A DNA stretch of 15,764 bases from Intrasporangium_A sp051961875 (GCF_051961875.1 NZ_JBQCCV010000162.1:1-15764); one strand, 5' to 3'. Counted from the stretch's first letter, positions 8,055-14,650 are shown. The notes: a model not told the origin generated them from the sequence alone. Program-made: numbers and translations.

Positions 8055-8144
8055 GGAGGGCTCGCATAGTGGCCTAGTGCGGCGGTCTTGAAAACCGCTA
8101 TGGGTTTACACCCATCGTGGGTTCGAATCCCACGCCCTCCGCCA
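8055..8144 (+). tRNA. tRNA-Ser(TGA)
   Basis: Acceptor stem GGAGGGC (8055-8061) pairs with GCCCTCC (8134-8140). The anticodon stem GCGGT/ACCGC encloses loop CTTGAAA, anticodon TGA. A long variable arm (TGGGT/ACCCA) is typical of serine tRNAs, and the T arm is GTGGG-TTCGAAT-CCCAC. Discriminator G is followed by an encoded CCA. It reads UCN codons. A 17-bp copy of its 3' end lies 108 bp downstream. Confidence 0.97.
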
Positions 8145-8177
8145 GATGCGCTTCGGCGCGAAGCGCCTTGGCGCATC
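8145..8177 (+). repeat. Hairpin directly after tRNA-Ser(TGA)
   Basis: GCGCTTCG (8148-8155), loop GCG, CGAAGCGC (8159-8166): an 8-bp perfect stem. An alternative outer stem GATGCGC (8145-8151) / GCGCATC (8171-8177) competes with it. It may end or protect the tRNA transcript, but no T-run follows. Confidence 0.55.
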
Positions 8178-8203
8178 GGCGGTGGGCGGTGGATGAAGGG
8201 GAG

Positions 8204-8230
8204 CGAACTCGCGAGGAATGAGCGAGTTCG
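8204..8230. repeat. 9-bp inverted repeat next to the duplicated tRNA end
   Basis: CGAACTCGC (8204-8212), 9-nt spacer, GCGAGTTCG (8222-8230), perfect. It ends 5 bp before the second copy of the tRNA 3' end and could be a hairpin or a recombinase/regulator arm site. Confidence 0.5.
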
Positions 8231-8235
8231 AGGCG

Positions 8236-8252
8236 TCCCACGCCCTCCGCCA
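8236..8252 (+). repeat. 17-bp duplicate of the tRNA-Ser(TGA) 3' end (att-like)
   Basis: TCCCACGCCCTCCGCCA is identical to 8128-8144, the end of the tRNA including CCA. Upstream, GTTCGA also recurs with a 3-nt difference, so the copy resembles a T arm plus acceptor 3' strand. No 5' half of a tRNA precedes it. Such duplications are known at sites of integration into tRNA genes; only 91 bp without any gene lies between the copies, so this may be a remnant. Confidence 0.6.
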
Positions 8253-8374
8253 TTCTCGCGGCGCAGCCGTGACCCTTCCGTGCAGGGGTGGGCGTTGTGC
8301 GCAGATGTCGGTGAAATATCACGTGCACCTGCCCGGATCGGCGACGTCTGCGGAAACCGCCCTCGGAAACGACA

Positions 8375-8404
8375 AAAGGGCCCCAGCTGGAGCTGGAACC
8401 CTTT
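8375..8404 (-). terminator. Intrinsic terminator for the small minus-strand gene
   Basis: On the minus strand the stem AAAGGG(TT)CCAGCT, loop CC, AGCTGG(GG)CCCTTT is perfectly paired except for one 2-nt internal mismatch. The last T's and the following TGTCGTTT make a T-rich tail. It begins 17 nt after the stop of the 36-codon ORF and has no other obvious client gene. Confidence 0.65.
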
Positions 8405-8421
8405 GCTTCGTCGAGGAGGGC

Positions 8422-8532
8422 TCAGAGCAGTCCGAGCATCTCCTCTGCCGTGGTGTGAGCCTTGAACTGCGGGGTGGGGCCGCCGACTGACGGACGGGCC
8501 ATCGCCGCAAAGAACGAGACGAGGTACGACAT
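8422..8532 (-). CDS. Candidate 36-residue small protein
   Basis: ATG 8532 to stop at 8422, 36 residues: hydrophobic start MSYLVSFFAAMARP, then SVGGPTPQF and an acidic/leucine end TAEEMLGLL. I do not recognise it. Support is contextual: it sits in a gap of nearly 600 bp, has a well-formed intrinsic terminator right after its stop on the same strand, and a possible -10 (TACACT on the minus strand) about 160 nt upstream. Weakness: the only Shine-Dalgarno-like sequence, GAGGAAA, is about 15 nt from the ATG, which is long. The transcript could instead be a small regulatory RNA of roughly 300 nt. A membrane or signal role for the N-terminus is possible but short for a helix. Confidence 0.45.
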   Translation of the reverse strand: MSYLVSFFAAMARPSVGGPTPQFKAHTTAEEMLGLL

Positions 8533-8562
8533 GGCTGTATTCAGTTTCCTCAGGTTGCAAAC

Positions 8563-8576
8563 GGCCCCGCGGGGCC
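8563..8576. repeat. 14-bp GC palindrome in the small-gene leader
   Basis: GGCCCCG followed directly by CGGGGCC. It lies about 30-45 nt before the small ORF on the minus strand and would form a leader hairpin or a GC-rich operator. Confidence 0.35.
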
Positions 8577-8619
8577 AGGGTGGTCGGCCGTCATTCCGGG
8601 ACGATCGGGACCGGCAGGA

Positions 8620-8667
8620 CTTTGTCGCACGGCCCCGAGTGCAAACCTCTGGCGACAAAGATTGTCC
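8620..8667. promoter_or_regulatory. Inverted repeat CTTTGTCGC/GCGACAAAG plus short palindrome
   Basis: CTTTGTCGC (8620-8628) and its perfect complement GCGACAAAG (8652-8660) are separated by 23 bp. Overlapping the right arm is GACAA-AGA-TTGTC (8655-8667), itself a perfect palindrome. This lies between the small minus-strand gene and the folP homologue, so a shared regulator of both is possible, or a leader structure in the small-gene transcript. No named operator was recognised. Confidence 0.4.
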
Positions 8668-8730
8668 GCAGCTCAAAGTGTAACAGTTCGGACACCATGC
8701 TTTGACCATTCTTGACCCGTTAGGGGTGAC

Positions 8731-9732
8731 GTGAGATACGAGGGTGTGACCAGCCGATTCGAGGGTGAGCCGACACTCCGCGCCGACGAGATCCTGCGCG
8801 GGCTGGGCGCGCTCGAGCTCCCCTCGGCGAGCCCGCTCGTCCTGCGCGGCCGCCGCTTCGATGCCGCCAGGCCGGCGGTCATGGCCATCGTCAACCGGAC
8901 CCGCGACTCCTTCTTCAGCGGCAACCGCCATGCCGACCTCGACGCCGCCAAGCGCGCTCTCGAGGACGCCCTCGAGGCCGGTGCCGACATCATCGACGTC
9001 GGCGGCGTCCGCGCCGGCCAGGAGGGAGAGGACGTCGACGCCGACGAGGAGGTCCGCCGGGTCGTGCCCTTCCTCGAGTGGGCGAGGTCCAGCCACCCGG
9101 AGGTCGTCCTGAGCCTCGACACCTGGCGCTCGGAGGTGGCCCGCGAGGCCGGCGCCGTGGGGGTCGACCTCATCAACGACACGTGGGCCGGGGCCGATCC
9201 GGAGCTCGTCCACATAGCCTCCGAGACCGGCGCCGGCTACGTCGTGTCCCACACGGGCGGGCTCCCCCCTCGGACCGACCCCGTCGACGTCACCTACGGC
9301 GACGACCCCGTGGACGTCGTGCGCGACGTAATCACCACGCTCGCGGAGGGTGCGCGGGTCGCCGAGCTCAGCGGCATACCGGCTGAGCGGGTCCTCATCG
9401 ACCCGACCCTCGACTTCGGCAAGACGACCGCGAACTCCCTTGAGGTACTTCGGCACACGGCGGATGTCGTGGCTCTCGGCTATCCCGTCTTGCAGGCGAT
9501 GTCGCGCAAGGACTTCGTCGGCGAGACGCTCGACCTTCCGGCCGAGGAGCGCCTCGAGGGATCGCTCGCGGCCACCGCAGTCGCGGCCTGGCTCGGGGCG
9601 ATCGTCTTCCGGGCCCACGACGTGCGGGCGACCCGACGAGTGCTGGACATGGTCGCAACGATCCGAGGCGATCGGGCGCCCCTCATAGCGGTTCGAGGGG
9701 TCCCTCGTCCGTCTGGTGAGAACGCCCGATGA
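8731..9732 (+). CDS. folP: Dihydropteroate synthase homologue (FolP2-like)
   Basis: 333 residues from GTG 8731 (AGGGG about 5 nt upstream). A DHPS TIM-barrel starts near residue 50: MAIVNRTRDSFF replaces the canonical GxxNxTPDSFxDGG loop, DVGGVRAG (89-96) replaces DxGGESTRPG, LINDTW (147-152), HTGG (174-177), DFGKTT (228-233), MSRKDFVGE (257-265) and FRAHDV (293-298) follow. This pattern matches the second actinobacterial paralogue (M. tuberculosis Rv1207/FolP2 type), reported not to replace FolP1 in folate synthesis, rather than the classical enzyme. It carries an N-terminal extension of about 45 residues. It stands alone, without folB, folK or folE neighbours, which also argues against a simple folate operon. 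The GGCATAC repeat motif occurs at codons for SGI (214-216). Family is sure; activity is not. Confidence 0.9.
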   Translation: MRYEGVTSRFEGEPTLRADEILRGLGALELPSASPLVLRGRRFDAARPAVMAIVNRTRDSFFSGNRHADLDAAKRALEDALEAGADIIDVGGVRAGQEGEDVDADEEVRRVVPFLEWARSSHPEVVLSLDTWRSEVAREAGAVGVDLINDTWAGADPELVHIASETGAGYVVSHTGGLPPRTDPVDVTYGDDPVDVVRDVITTLAEGARVAELSGIPAERVLIDPTLDFGKTTANSLEVLRHTADVVALGYPVLQAMSRKDFVGETLDLPAEERLEGSLAATAVAAWLGAIVFRAHDVRATRRVLDMVATIRGDRAPLIAVRGVPRPSGENAR

Positions 9733-9964
9733 ACAGCCGAAAAACCGGCCCGACTTCAACGAGCGGACGGGTCAGTGGCGTGCTACGGTCGAGCCGGTTG
9801 CAGTTGCAGTTCCTCGCAGTCGAGTAGGTGCCCGTCATCCAGATGGTGACGGGTTTTCCTTTCGGCGTCGACGGGTCCGCCCGACGAGTGGAGTCAAGCG
9901 GCAGCCAAGGGGTTCCGTACGGTGCGGGATCCCACTGGCTCAAACAGAAGGAAGAGTTACCCGT
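9733..9964 (+). promoter_or_regulatory. Cold-shock gene leader and promoter region
   Basis: 232 nt without a gene. It contains TACGGT at 9784-9789 and again near 9920, both matching the actinobacterial -10 form TANNNT but without a clear -35. A tandem GTTGCA (9797-9808) and a hairpin with T-rich tail (9831-9862) lie between. AAGGAAGAG just before ATG 9965 is the ribosome binding site. If the upstream -10 is used, the leader is about 170 nt, in line with the long 5' UTRs of cold-shock genes. Confidence 0.45.
9831..9862 (+). terminator. Intrinsic terminator or attenuator between folP homologue and csp
   Basis: CCCGTCA (9831-9837) pairs with TGACGGG (9847-9853); a further CC/GG pair inside leaves a small loop. 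TTTTCCTTT follows (9854-9862). It lies about 100 nt after the folP-homologue stop and about 100 nt before csp, so it could end the first transcript or act as a conditional terminator in a csp leader. Confidence 0.6.
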
Positions 9965-10168
9965 ATGGCACAGGGCACCGTCAAGTGGTTCAACGCCGAA
10001 AAGGGCTTTGGTTTCATCGCTCAGGACGGCGGCGGCCCGGACGTTTTCGTCCACTACTCGGCAATCCAGTCGAACGGCTACCGTTCGCTGGAGGAGGCAC
10101 AGCGCGTCGAGTTCGAGGTCACGCAGGGCCCCAAGGGTCCGCAGGCCGACGCAGTTCGTCCGCTCTGA
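9965..10168 (+). CDS. csp: Cold-shock protein, CspA family
   Basis: 67 residues, the normal single cold-shock domain. RNP1-like KGFGFI (14-19) and RNP2-like VFVHYSAI (27-34) are intact, as is the start GTVKWFN. It binds single-stranded RNA or DNA and acts as an RNA chaperone in the cytoplasm. ATG 9965 is chosen because the domain begins at once, with AAGGAAGAG upstream; the longer open frame from 9716 passes through the leader hairpin. A strong terminator follows 30 nt after the stop. Confidence 0.97.
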   Translation: MAQGTVKWFNAEKGFGFIAQDGGGPDVFVHYSAIQSNGYRSLEEAQRVEFEVTQGPKGPQADAVRPL

Positions 10169-10196
10169 CGCAGGCAGCGCGACACCGCGTTCTCTG

Positions 10197-10232
10197 ACAA
10201 CAGCCCCCCGGCTCCGGCCGGGGGGCTGTTGT
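10197..10232. terminator. Bidirectional terminator between csp and the LCP gene
   Basis: ACAACAGCCCCCCGGC (10197-10212), tetraloop TCCG, and the perfect complement (10217-10232): a 16-bp stem. T-rich TTGTT follows on the plus strand for csp; the minus-strand LCP gene ends at 10237, four bases away, so the same stem probably ends both. Confidence 0.9.
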
Positions 10233-10236
10233 TTGT

Positions 10237-11781
10237 TCAGCACTCGTCTTCGTTGGTGTCGAGCGACGATGGGGTCGGCGTCGGTGTCGGCGTCTTCGGT
10301 GAGGCAGTCTGGCTGGTCGCGCTGCTGGACGGCTTCGGCTTGGGCTTGGGCGGGTTGATCGCCTTCTCGATGTCCTGGCGGATCACGGTGAAGTCCGGGT
10401 TGGCGGTGTTGACGCCGTGCTTCGGGTCGAGCGCCACGCTCGTGATCTTGGCCTGCTGGACCCGCTCGATGAGGTCGACGTAGGCGCCCAGGTTGTCGCC
10501 GGGGATGTCGGTGTAGATGTTGTCCTTGGCGATCCTGGCGACCTCCGCGTACTTCGCGAGCATCGCCGCGGGGTTGACCTGGTTGACGACCGCCTTGATG
10601 ACGCAGCGCTGCCGGCTCATCCGGGCGTAGTCGTCGTCGGCCGCCCGGGTCCGGGCGTACCAGAGGGTGTGCCAGCCGTCGAGGTGCTGCAGCCCCGGCT
10701 CGAAGTAGCCCTTGACGCCGGTGACCTGTCCGCTCGCCGTGACGTGCCCGCCGATGGGCAGCTTGCCGCCGTAGGCGCCCTCCTTGACGTTGATCTCCAC
10801 GCCGCCCATCGCGTCGACGAGCTGCGCGAAGCCCTTGAGGTCGAGGACAACGGTGTGGTCGATCTTGAGACCGATGACGCCGGAGATGACGTCACGGATC
10901 GTGTCCCGACCGGGGCTCTGGGACCCCGGGAAGCTGCCCGGGTGGTCCGCTGCCCACTGGTCGGCCTCGGTCCAGATCGCGTTGAGGAGGCATCCGTCAC
11001 TGGCGTCCTGCTGGGCGCGGATGCAGTAGGGCTTGCCGTAGACCCCCGAGGGGTAGAGCTGGTGCAGCGGGTTGTCCCGCGGGATCGGCACGTACTGGAG
11101 GTTGCGGGGCAGCGAGATGAGCACGGTGTTGCCGGTGTGCGTGTTGATGCTTGCCACGATCATCGAGTCGGTCCGGGTCCCGGTGCGTCCCACGCCGGCG
11201 TCCGACCCGAGCAGCAGGATGTTGACGCGTGGCGTGTTGGCCCAGGGGTCTGAGCCCTCGGCAAGCTTTGGCCCAGCCGTGGCACCGCCGCCGGTCTTGA
11301 ACACGGACTGGATGGTGTCCTGGGTGATCGTCGCGTACTCGGCCGCCTTGTAGGACGTGCCACCGACGAGCAGGACCATGACCGTCGTGAAGGCGGCCAG
11401 GACGCGTGTCCGGGTCCGGTCGAGCCAGGCAGGCCTCGCGCGGATCGCGGTGAGGATGATCGACGCGCACCAGACGAGGCCGCCGACGACGAAGGCGATC
11501 GCCGCGACGCGCAGCAGCTGCGGGCGCCCGACGATCGCGAGGCCGGACTTCATGATCCCGTGGGTCAGGACGAACCACGCCAGGGCGATGATGACCACGA
11601 CCGTGATCGCCACGAGGGTCCAGCCCAGGCGACGGTTGCGGGTACGGGTGAGTCCGGCACCCGGGACGACCGTGCCAAGGGCGGTCAGGCCCATGGCTCT
11701 GCGGAAGCGGCGCGCGAGCTCGCGGCGGAGGGTCTCGCGGCTGTGGGGTGCCGCGACGCTTCGGCGTGGCGCGGCGGTCAT
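10237..11781 (-). CDS. LytR-CpsA-Psr (LCP) family cell-wall ligase
   Basis: 514 residues. LCP enzymes transfer polyprenyl-phosphate-linked polymers (teichoic acid, arabinogalactan or other glycopolymers) to peptidoglycan outside the membrane. After a basic cytoplasmic N-terminus there are three hydrophobic segments (about 53-73, 90-111, 127-145), more than the single anchor of many relatives. The LCP domain runs from about 185 to 400: NILLLGSDAGVGRTGTRTDS (187-206), SLPRNLQY (223-230) and YARTRADDDYARMSRQR (375-391, with an extra Ala), which hold the Asp and Arg residues that bind pyrophosphate and metal. The C-terminal tail from about 478 is Lys-Pro then Ser/Thr/Pro-rich, probably a wall-spanning linker. 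ATG 11781 has AAAGGA 5 nt upstream. The polymer attached is not evident. Confidence 0.93.
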   Translation of the reverse strand: MTAAPRRSVAAPHSRETLRRELARRFRRAMGLTALGTVVPGAGLTRTRNRRLGWTLVAITVVVIIALAWFVLTHGIMKSGLAIVGRPQLLRVAAIAFVVGGLVWCASIILTAIRARPAWLDRTRTRVLAAFTTVMVLLVGGTSYKAAEYATITQDTIQSVFKTGGGATAGPKLAEGSDPWANTPRVNILLLGSDAGVGRTGTRTDSMIVASINTHTGNTVLISLPRNLQYVPIPRDNPLHQLYPSGVYGKPYCIRAQQDASDGCLLNAIWTEADQWAADHPGSFPGSQSPGRDTIRDVISGVIGLKIDHTVVLDLKGFAQLVDAMGGVEINVKEGAYGGKLPIGGHVTASGQVTGVKGYFEPGLQHLDGWHTLWYARTRAADDDYARMSRQRCVIKAVVNQVNPAAMLAKYAEVARIAKDNIYTDIPGDNLGAYVDLIERVQQAKITSVALDPKHGVNTANPDFTVIRQDIEKAINPPKPKPKPSSSATSQTASPKTPTPTPTPSSLDTNEDEC

Positions 11782-11860
11782 GGCGTCCTTTCGTGCGACC
11801 GGTCCTGCAACGAGTGCATTGTGCCCTGTGCTGCTGTGGACCGCATATGGACACCAGGTT

Positions 11861-11890
11861 TTGGTCGGGGGGCGCCCGCACCGGTAGCCT
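11861..11890 (+). promoter_or_regulatory. Probable promoter of tRNA-Ser(GCT)
   Basis: TTGGTC (11861-11866) and TAGCCT (11885-11890) with an 18-bp spacer match a housekeeping sigma-factor promoter (TTGNNN / TANNNT). Transcription would begin near 11897, about 27 nt before the mature tRNA. Confidence 0.6.
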
Positions 11891-11923
11891 GTGCACGCCC
11901 GTCCGTCTTCGACGTGTGGGTGT

Positions 11924-12014
11924 GGAGGCGTCGCATAGTGGCCTAGTGCGCCCGCCTGCTAAGCGGGTTGGGGTTGATAACCCCTCGCGGGTTCAAATCC
12001 CGCCGCCTCCGCCA
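11924..12014 (+). tRNA. tRNA-Ser(GCT)
   Basis: Acceptor GGAGGCG (11924-11930) pairs with CGCCTCC (12004-12010). The anticodon stem CCCGC/GCGGG encloses CTGCTAA, anticodon GCT. A long variable arm (GGGGTT/AACCCC), T arm GCGGG-TTCAAAT-CCCGC, discriminator G and encoded CCA follow. It reads AGC/AGT. Its D-arm region is the same as in tRNA-Ser(TGA) at 8055. Confidence 0.97.
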
Positions 12015-12062
12015 ATGACAGAAGGCCGCCCCGAGCGAAGCGAGGGGCGGCCTTCTGTCATT
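12014..12062. terminator. 19-bp-stem terminator after tRNA-Ser(GCT)
   Basis: Left arm 12014-12032 begins AATGACAGAAGG and includes the last A of the tRNA CCA; the right arm 12044-12062 is its perfect 19-base complement ending CTTCTGTCATT; the spacer is 11 nt. The AT-rich foot supplies a short T-rich end. It could act in both directions. Confidence 0.85.
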
Positions 12063-12085
12063 CCCCGCGGTTGAGGAGGCCCGCG

Positions 12086-12128
12086 GTATGCCGCTCACCC
12101 GGCTGACTCACCCGGCTCAGCGGCATAC
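12086..12128. repeat. Inverted pair of the GTATGCCGCT motif with internal direct repeat
   Basis: GTATGCCGCT (12086-12095) and AGCGGCATAC (12119-12128) are perfect complements 23 bp apart. The interval holds a tandem CTCACCCGGCT (12094-12104 and 12107-12117, 13-bp period). It lies between tRNA-Ser(GCT) and the convergent DUF6328 gene, where it may act as a terminator; no T-run is present. Confidence 0.75.
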
Positions 12129-12144
12129 GTGGCCCGTCGCGGCC

Positions 12145-12642
12145 CTACCTCTTCTCATGCCCTCGGGGCGGCGTCGTGCGTTTGTGCCACTCGGGCACGG
12201 CGACCCACAGCGCGAGGGCGAACAGGCCGACGACGGCGCCAGCCGTGATCGCCAATGCGGTGCTGAAGAGCACGTCGAGCACGAGGACGACGCCGCCGAT
12301 GACCGCGACCGCCAGGGTGAACAGCCCGCAGGACATCAGCGCCGACGTGTACGTAACGATGAAGTCCTTGACGCCACGCCGGAAGAGGACCCGGTGCATC
12401 GCGGCCGGCGCCGTGAAGAAGACGACCGAGAGCGCCGACGCGATGAGGATGACGAAGTAGATCCGCCGCTGCCCTTCGGTCAGGACGGTGAACCGGGCCT
12501 GGAACGGCAGGGTCAGCAGGAAGGCGAAGAGGATCTGTACGCCGGCCTGCGCGATGCGGACCTCCTGCAGCTGCTCGCTGAAGTTGCGGTCGAGGCGCTG
12601 GCCACCCGACTCATGCCTGGTGTAGGGCTGGAAGCCATCCAT
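12145..12642 (-). CDS. DUF6328 family membrane protein
   Basis: 165 residues from ATG 12642. A short polar N-terminus with FSEQLQEVRIAQAGVQILFAFLLTLPF (about 21-47; written here to show the family's conserved start of the first helix) leads into four hydrophobic segments, about 34-50, 62-83, 97-120 and 124-147, then a basic tail WHKRTTPPRGHEKR. The family is small actinobacterial integral membrane proteins of unknown role, sometimes labelled sodium:proton antiporter without proof. The open frame extends to 12705, but that part overlaps the terminator-like stem at 12664-12698 and reads poorly, so ATG 12642 is preferred although no clear Shine-Dalgarno is seen. It follows pckG on the same strand, separated by that stem. 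Confidence 0.82.
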   Translation of the reverse strand: MDGFQPYTRHESGGQRLDRNFSEQLQEVRIAQAGVQILFAFLLTLPFQARFTVLTEGQRRIYFVILIASALSVVFFTAPAAMHRVLFRRGVKDFIVTYTSALMSCGLFTLAVAVIGGVVLVLDVLFSTALAITAGAVVGLFALALWVAVPEWHKRTTPPRGHEKR

Positions 12643-12663
12643 GTGGTCATGCTGACATGCGCA

Positions 12664-12698
12664 AGGCCCGGCACCGCCGAACTGGCGGCACCGGGCCT
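12664..12698 (-). terminator. Probable terminator after pckG
   Basis: AGGCCCGG (12664-12671) pairs with CCGGGCCT (12691-12698), with an inner CCGCC/GGCGG stem (12674-12678 and 12684-12688) and a 5-nt loop. It starts 44 nt after the pckG stop on the minus strand; the tail TTGCGC is only weakly T-rich. Confidence 0.65.
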
Positions 12699-12741
12699 GC
12701 ATCACGTCATCCGCCCCGTTACCGGCGGGGGCGGACCGACC

Positions 12742-14571
12742 TCACTGCGCCGCGTCGAGGCGGGCCTTGAGGCCGTCGTACTCGGACCACAGCTCTGCCG
12801 GAAGCTGCTCGCCGAACTTGTCGAACCACTCCTTGATCAGGGGCAGCTCCTCGCGCCAGTCGTCGGCGCTGACCTTCGTCGCCTTCGCGATCGTCTCCGG
12901 AGTGGCGTCGAGGCCGTCGAGGTCGATCGCGTCGGGCGTCGGGACGAAGCCGATCGGTGTCTCCACCGCGTCGGCGGTGCCCTCGATCCGCTCGATGACC
13001 CACTTGAGGACCCGGCTGTTGTCGCCGAAGCCCGGCCACAGGAACGAGCCGTCCTCCTCGTCGCGGCGGAACCAGTTCACCCCGAAGATCTTCGGCAGCT
13101 TGGACGCGTCCGCCTGCTTGCCGATCTCGAGCCAGTGGTTCATGTAGTCGCCGGCGTGGTAGCCGATGAAGGGGAGCATCGCCATCGGGTCGCGGCGGAC
13201 GACGCCGACAGCGCCGGTCGCGGCCGCGGTCGTCTCGGAGGAGAGGGTCGCCCCGACGAAGGTGCCATGGTTCCAGTCGCGCGACTCGTAGACGAGCGGC
13301 ACCGTGGTCTTGCGGCGGCCGCCGAAGAGGATCGCCGAGATCGGCACACCGTTGGGGTTGTCGTACTCGGGGGCAATCATCGGGCACTGCTTCGCCGGGG
13401 TGCAGAAGCGGCTGTTCGGGTGGGCGGCCTTGACGCCCGCCTCGCCGTCGGCCGGCGTCCAGTCCTCGCCGAGCCAGGACGTGAGGTGCGCCGGCGGCTC
13501 GTCGGTCATGCCCTCCCACCACACGTCGCCGTCGTCCGTGAGGGCGACGTTGGTGAAGACGGAGTTGCCCTTGTTGATCGTCGCCATGGCGTTCGGGTTC
13601 GTCCCGTCACCGGTGCCCGGCGCGACGCCGAAGAGACCGAACTCCGGGTTGACGGCATAGAGACGGCCGTCCTCGCCGAAGCGCATCCAGGCGATGTCGT
13701 CGCCGACCATCTCGGCCTTCCAGCCCGGGACGGTCGGGGTGATCATCGCGAGGTTCGTCTTGCCGCAGGCCGAGGGGAACGCGGCGGCGACATAGTGGAC
13801 CTTGCCCTCCGGGGAGGTCAGCTTGAGGATCAGCATGTGCTCGGCCATCCAGCCCTCGTCACGCGCGATGACGGAGGCGATGCGCAGGGCGTAGCACTTC
13901 TTGCCGAGCAGGGCGTTGCCGCCGTAGCCGGAGCCGTAGCTCCAGATGGCGCGCTCCTCGGGGAAGTGGACGATGTACTTCGTGTCGTTGCACGGCCACG
14001 AGACGTCCTGCTGGCCCTCCTCGAGGGGGGCGCCGACGGAGTGCAGCGCCGGGACGAAGTCGGCCTGGGTCTCCTCCATGCGGCGCAGCACCTCGGTGCC
14101 GACACGAGCCATGATCCGCATGGAGACGGCCACGTAGGCGGAGTCGGTGATCTCGACGCCGAACATCGGCTGGTCGGCGTCGAGGTGGCCCATGACGAAG
14201 GGGATGACGTACATGGTGCGGCCCCTCATGGAGCCGCGGTAGAGATCGGTCAGGATCGCCTTCATCTCGTCGGGCGCCATCCAGTTGTTGGTCGGCCCGG
14301 CGTCCTTCTCGTCCTGCGAGCAGATGTAGGTGCGGCCCTCCACGCGGGCAACGTCACTCGGGTCGGAGGCACAGTAGAAGGAGTTCGGCTTCTTGCTCTC
14401 GTCGAGCCGCACCAGCGTGCCCGCGTCGACGAGCCCGTCGGTCAGCTCCGCCCACTCCTCGTCGCTGCCCGTGATCCAGCGGATGTCGCTCGGCTGCGTC
14501 AGCTCGGCGACTTCACTCACCCAGTCGGCCAGACGCGCATGCGTCGTCTGGCTGGTCGTCGTCGTAGTCAA
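12742..14571 (-). CDS. pckG: Phosphoenolpyruvate carboxykinase (GTP)
   Basis: 609 residues, typical for GTP-dependent PEPCK. It interconverts oxaloacetate plus GTP with phosphoenolpyruvate, GDP and CO2, at the entry to gluconeogenesis, in the cytoplasm. The P-loop FPSACGKTN (265-273) contains the active-site Cys269 and Lys271; GDDIAWMRFGEDG (290-302) holds the metal/GTP region; SYGSGYGGNALLGKKCYALR is at 211-230. The start is TTG 14571: GAGG lies 8 nt upstream, the protein then has family length, and no ATG or GTG fits better. The open frame continues to 14925, but that part is arginine-rich non-coding sequence through the promoter region. Two palindromes about 80-115 nt upstream suggest repression or activation by carbon source. 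Confidence 0.96.
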   Translation of the reverse strand: MTTTTTSQTTHARLADWVSEVAELTQPSDIRWITGSDEEWAELTDGLVDAGTLVRLDESKKPNSFYCASDPSDVARVEGRTYICSQDEKDAGPTNNWMAPDEMKAILTDLYRGSMRGRTMYVIPFVMGHLDADQPMFGVEITDSAYVAVSMRIMARVGTEVLRRMEETQADFVPALHSVGAPLEEGQQDVSWPCNDTKYIVHFPEERAIWSYGSGYGGNALLGKKCYALRIASVIARDEGWMAEHMLILKLTSPEGKVHYVAAAFPSACGKTNLAMITPTVPGWKAEMVGDDIAWMRFGEDGRLYAVNPEFGLFGVAPGTGDGTNPNAMATINKGNSVFTNVALTDDGDVWWEGMTDEPPAHLTSWLGEDWTPADGEAGVKAAHPNSRFCTPAKQCPMIAPEYDNPNGVPISAILFGGRRKTTVPLVYESRDWNHGTFVGATLSSETTAAATGAVGVVRRDPMAMLPFIGYHAGDYMNHWLEIGKQADASKLPKIFGVNWFRRDEEDGSFLWPGFGDNSRVLKWVIERIEGTADAVETPIGFVPTPDAIDLDGLDATPETIAKATKVSADDWREELPLIKEWFDKFGEQLPAELWSEYDGLKARLDAAQ

Positions 14572-14650
14572 GTTATGAACCTCATCCCTTGCTGGTGGTG
14601 CCCGCACCACCTTGTGCCGGTGCCTGTTCAACCGTGGACGGCCGGTAGAT

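Noticed and set aside
8145..8260. Second, degenerate tRNA gene
   Set aside because: Only a T-arm/acceptor tail is repeated; no anticodon arm or 5' acceptor strand precedes it, so it is listed as a repeat.
9370..9379. The ATA isoleucine codon in the motif as proof that the motif is selected against codon bias
   Set aside because: The same gene uses ATA at other positions, so the codon alone is not evidence.
8422..9759. Minus-strand open frame of 445 codons
   Set aside because: Most of it is antisense to the folP homologue; only its last 36 codons, with their own terminator, are kept as a candidate.
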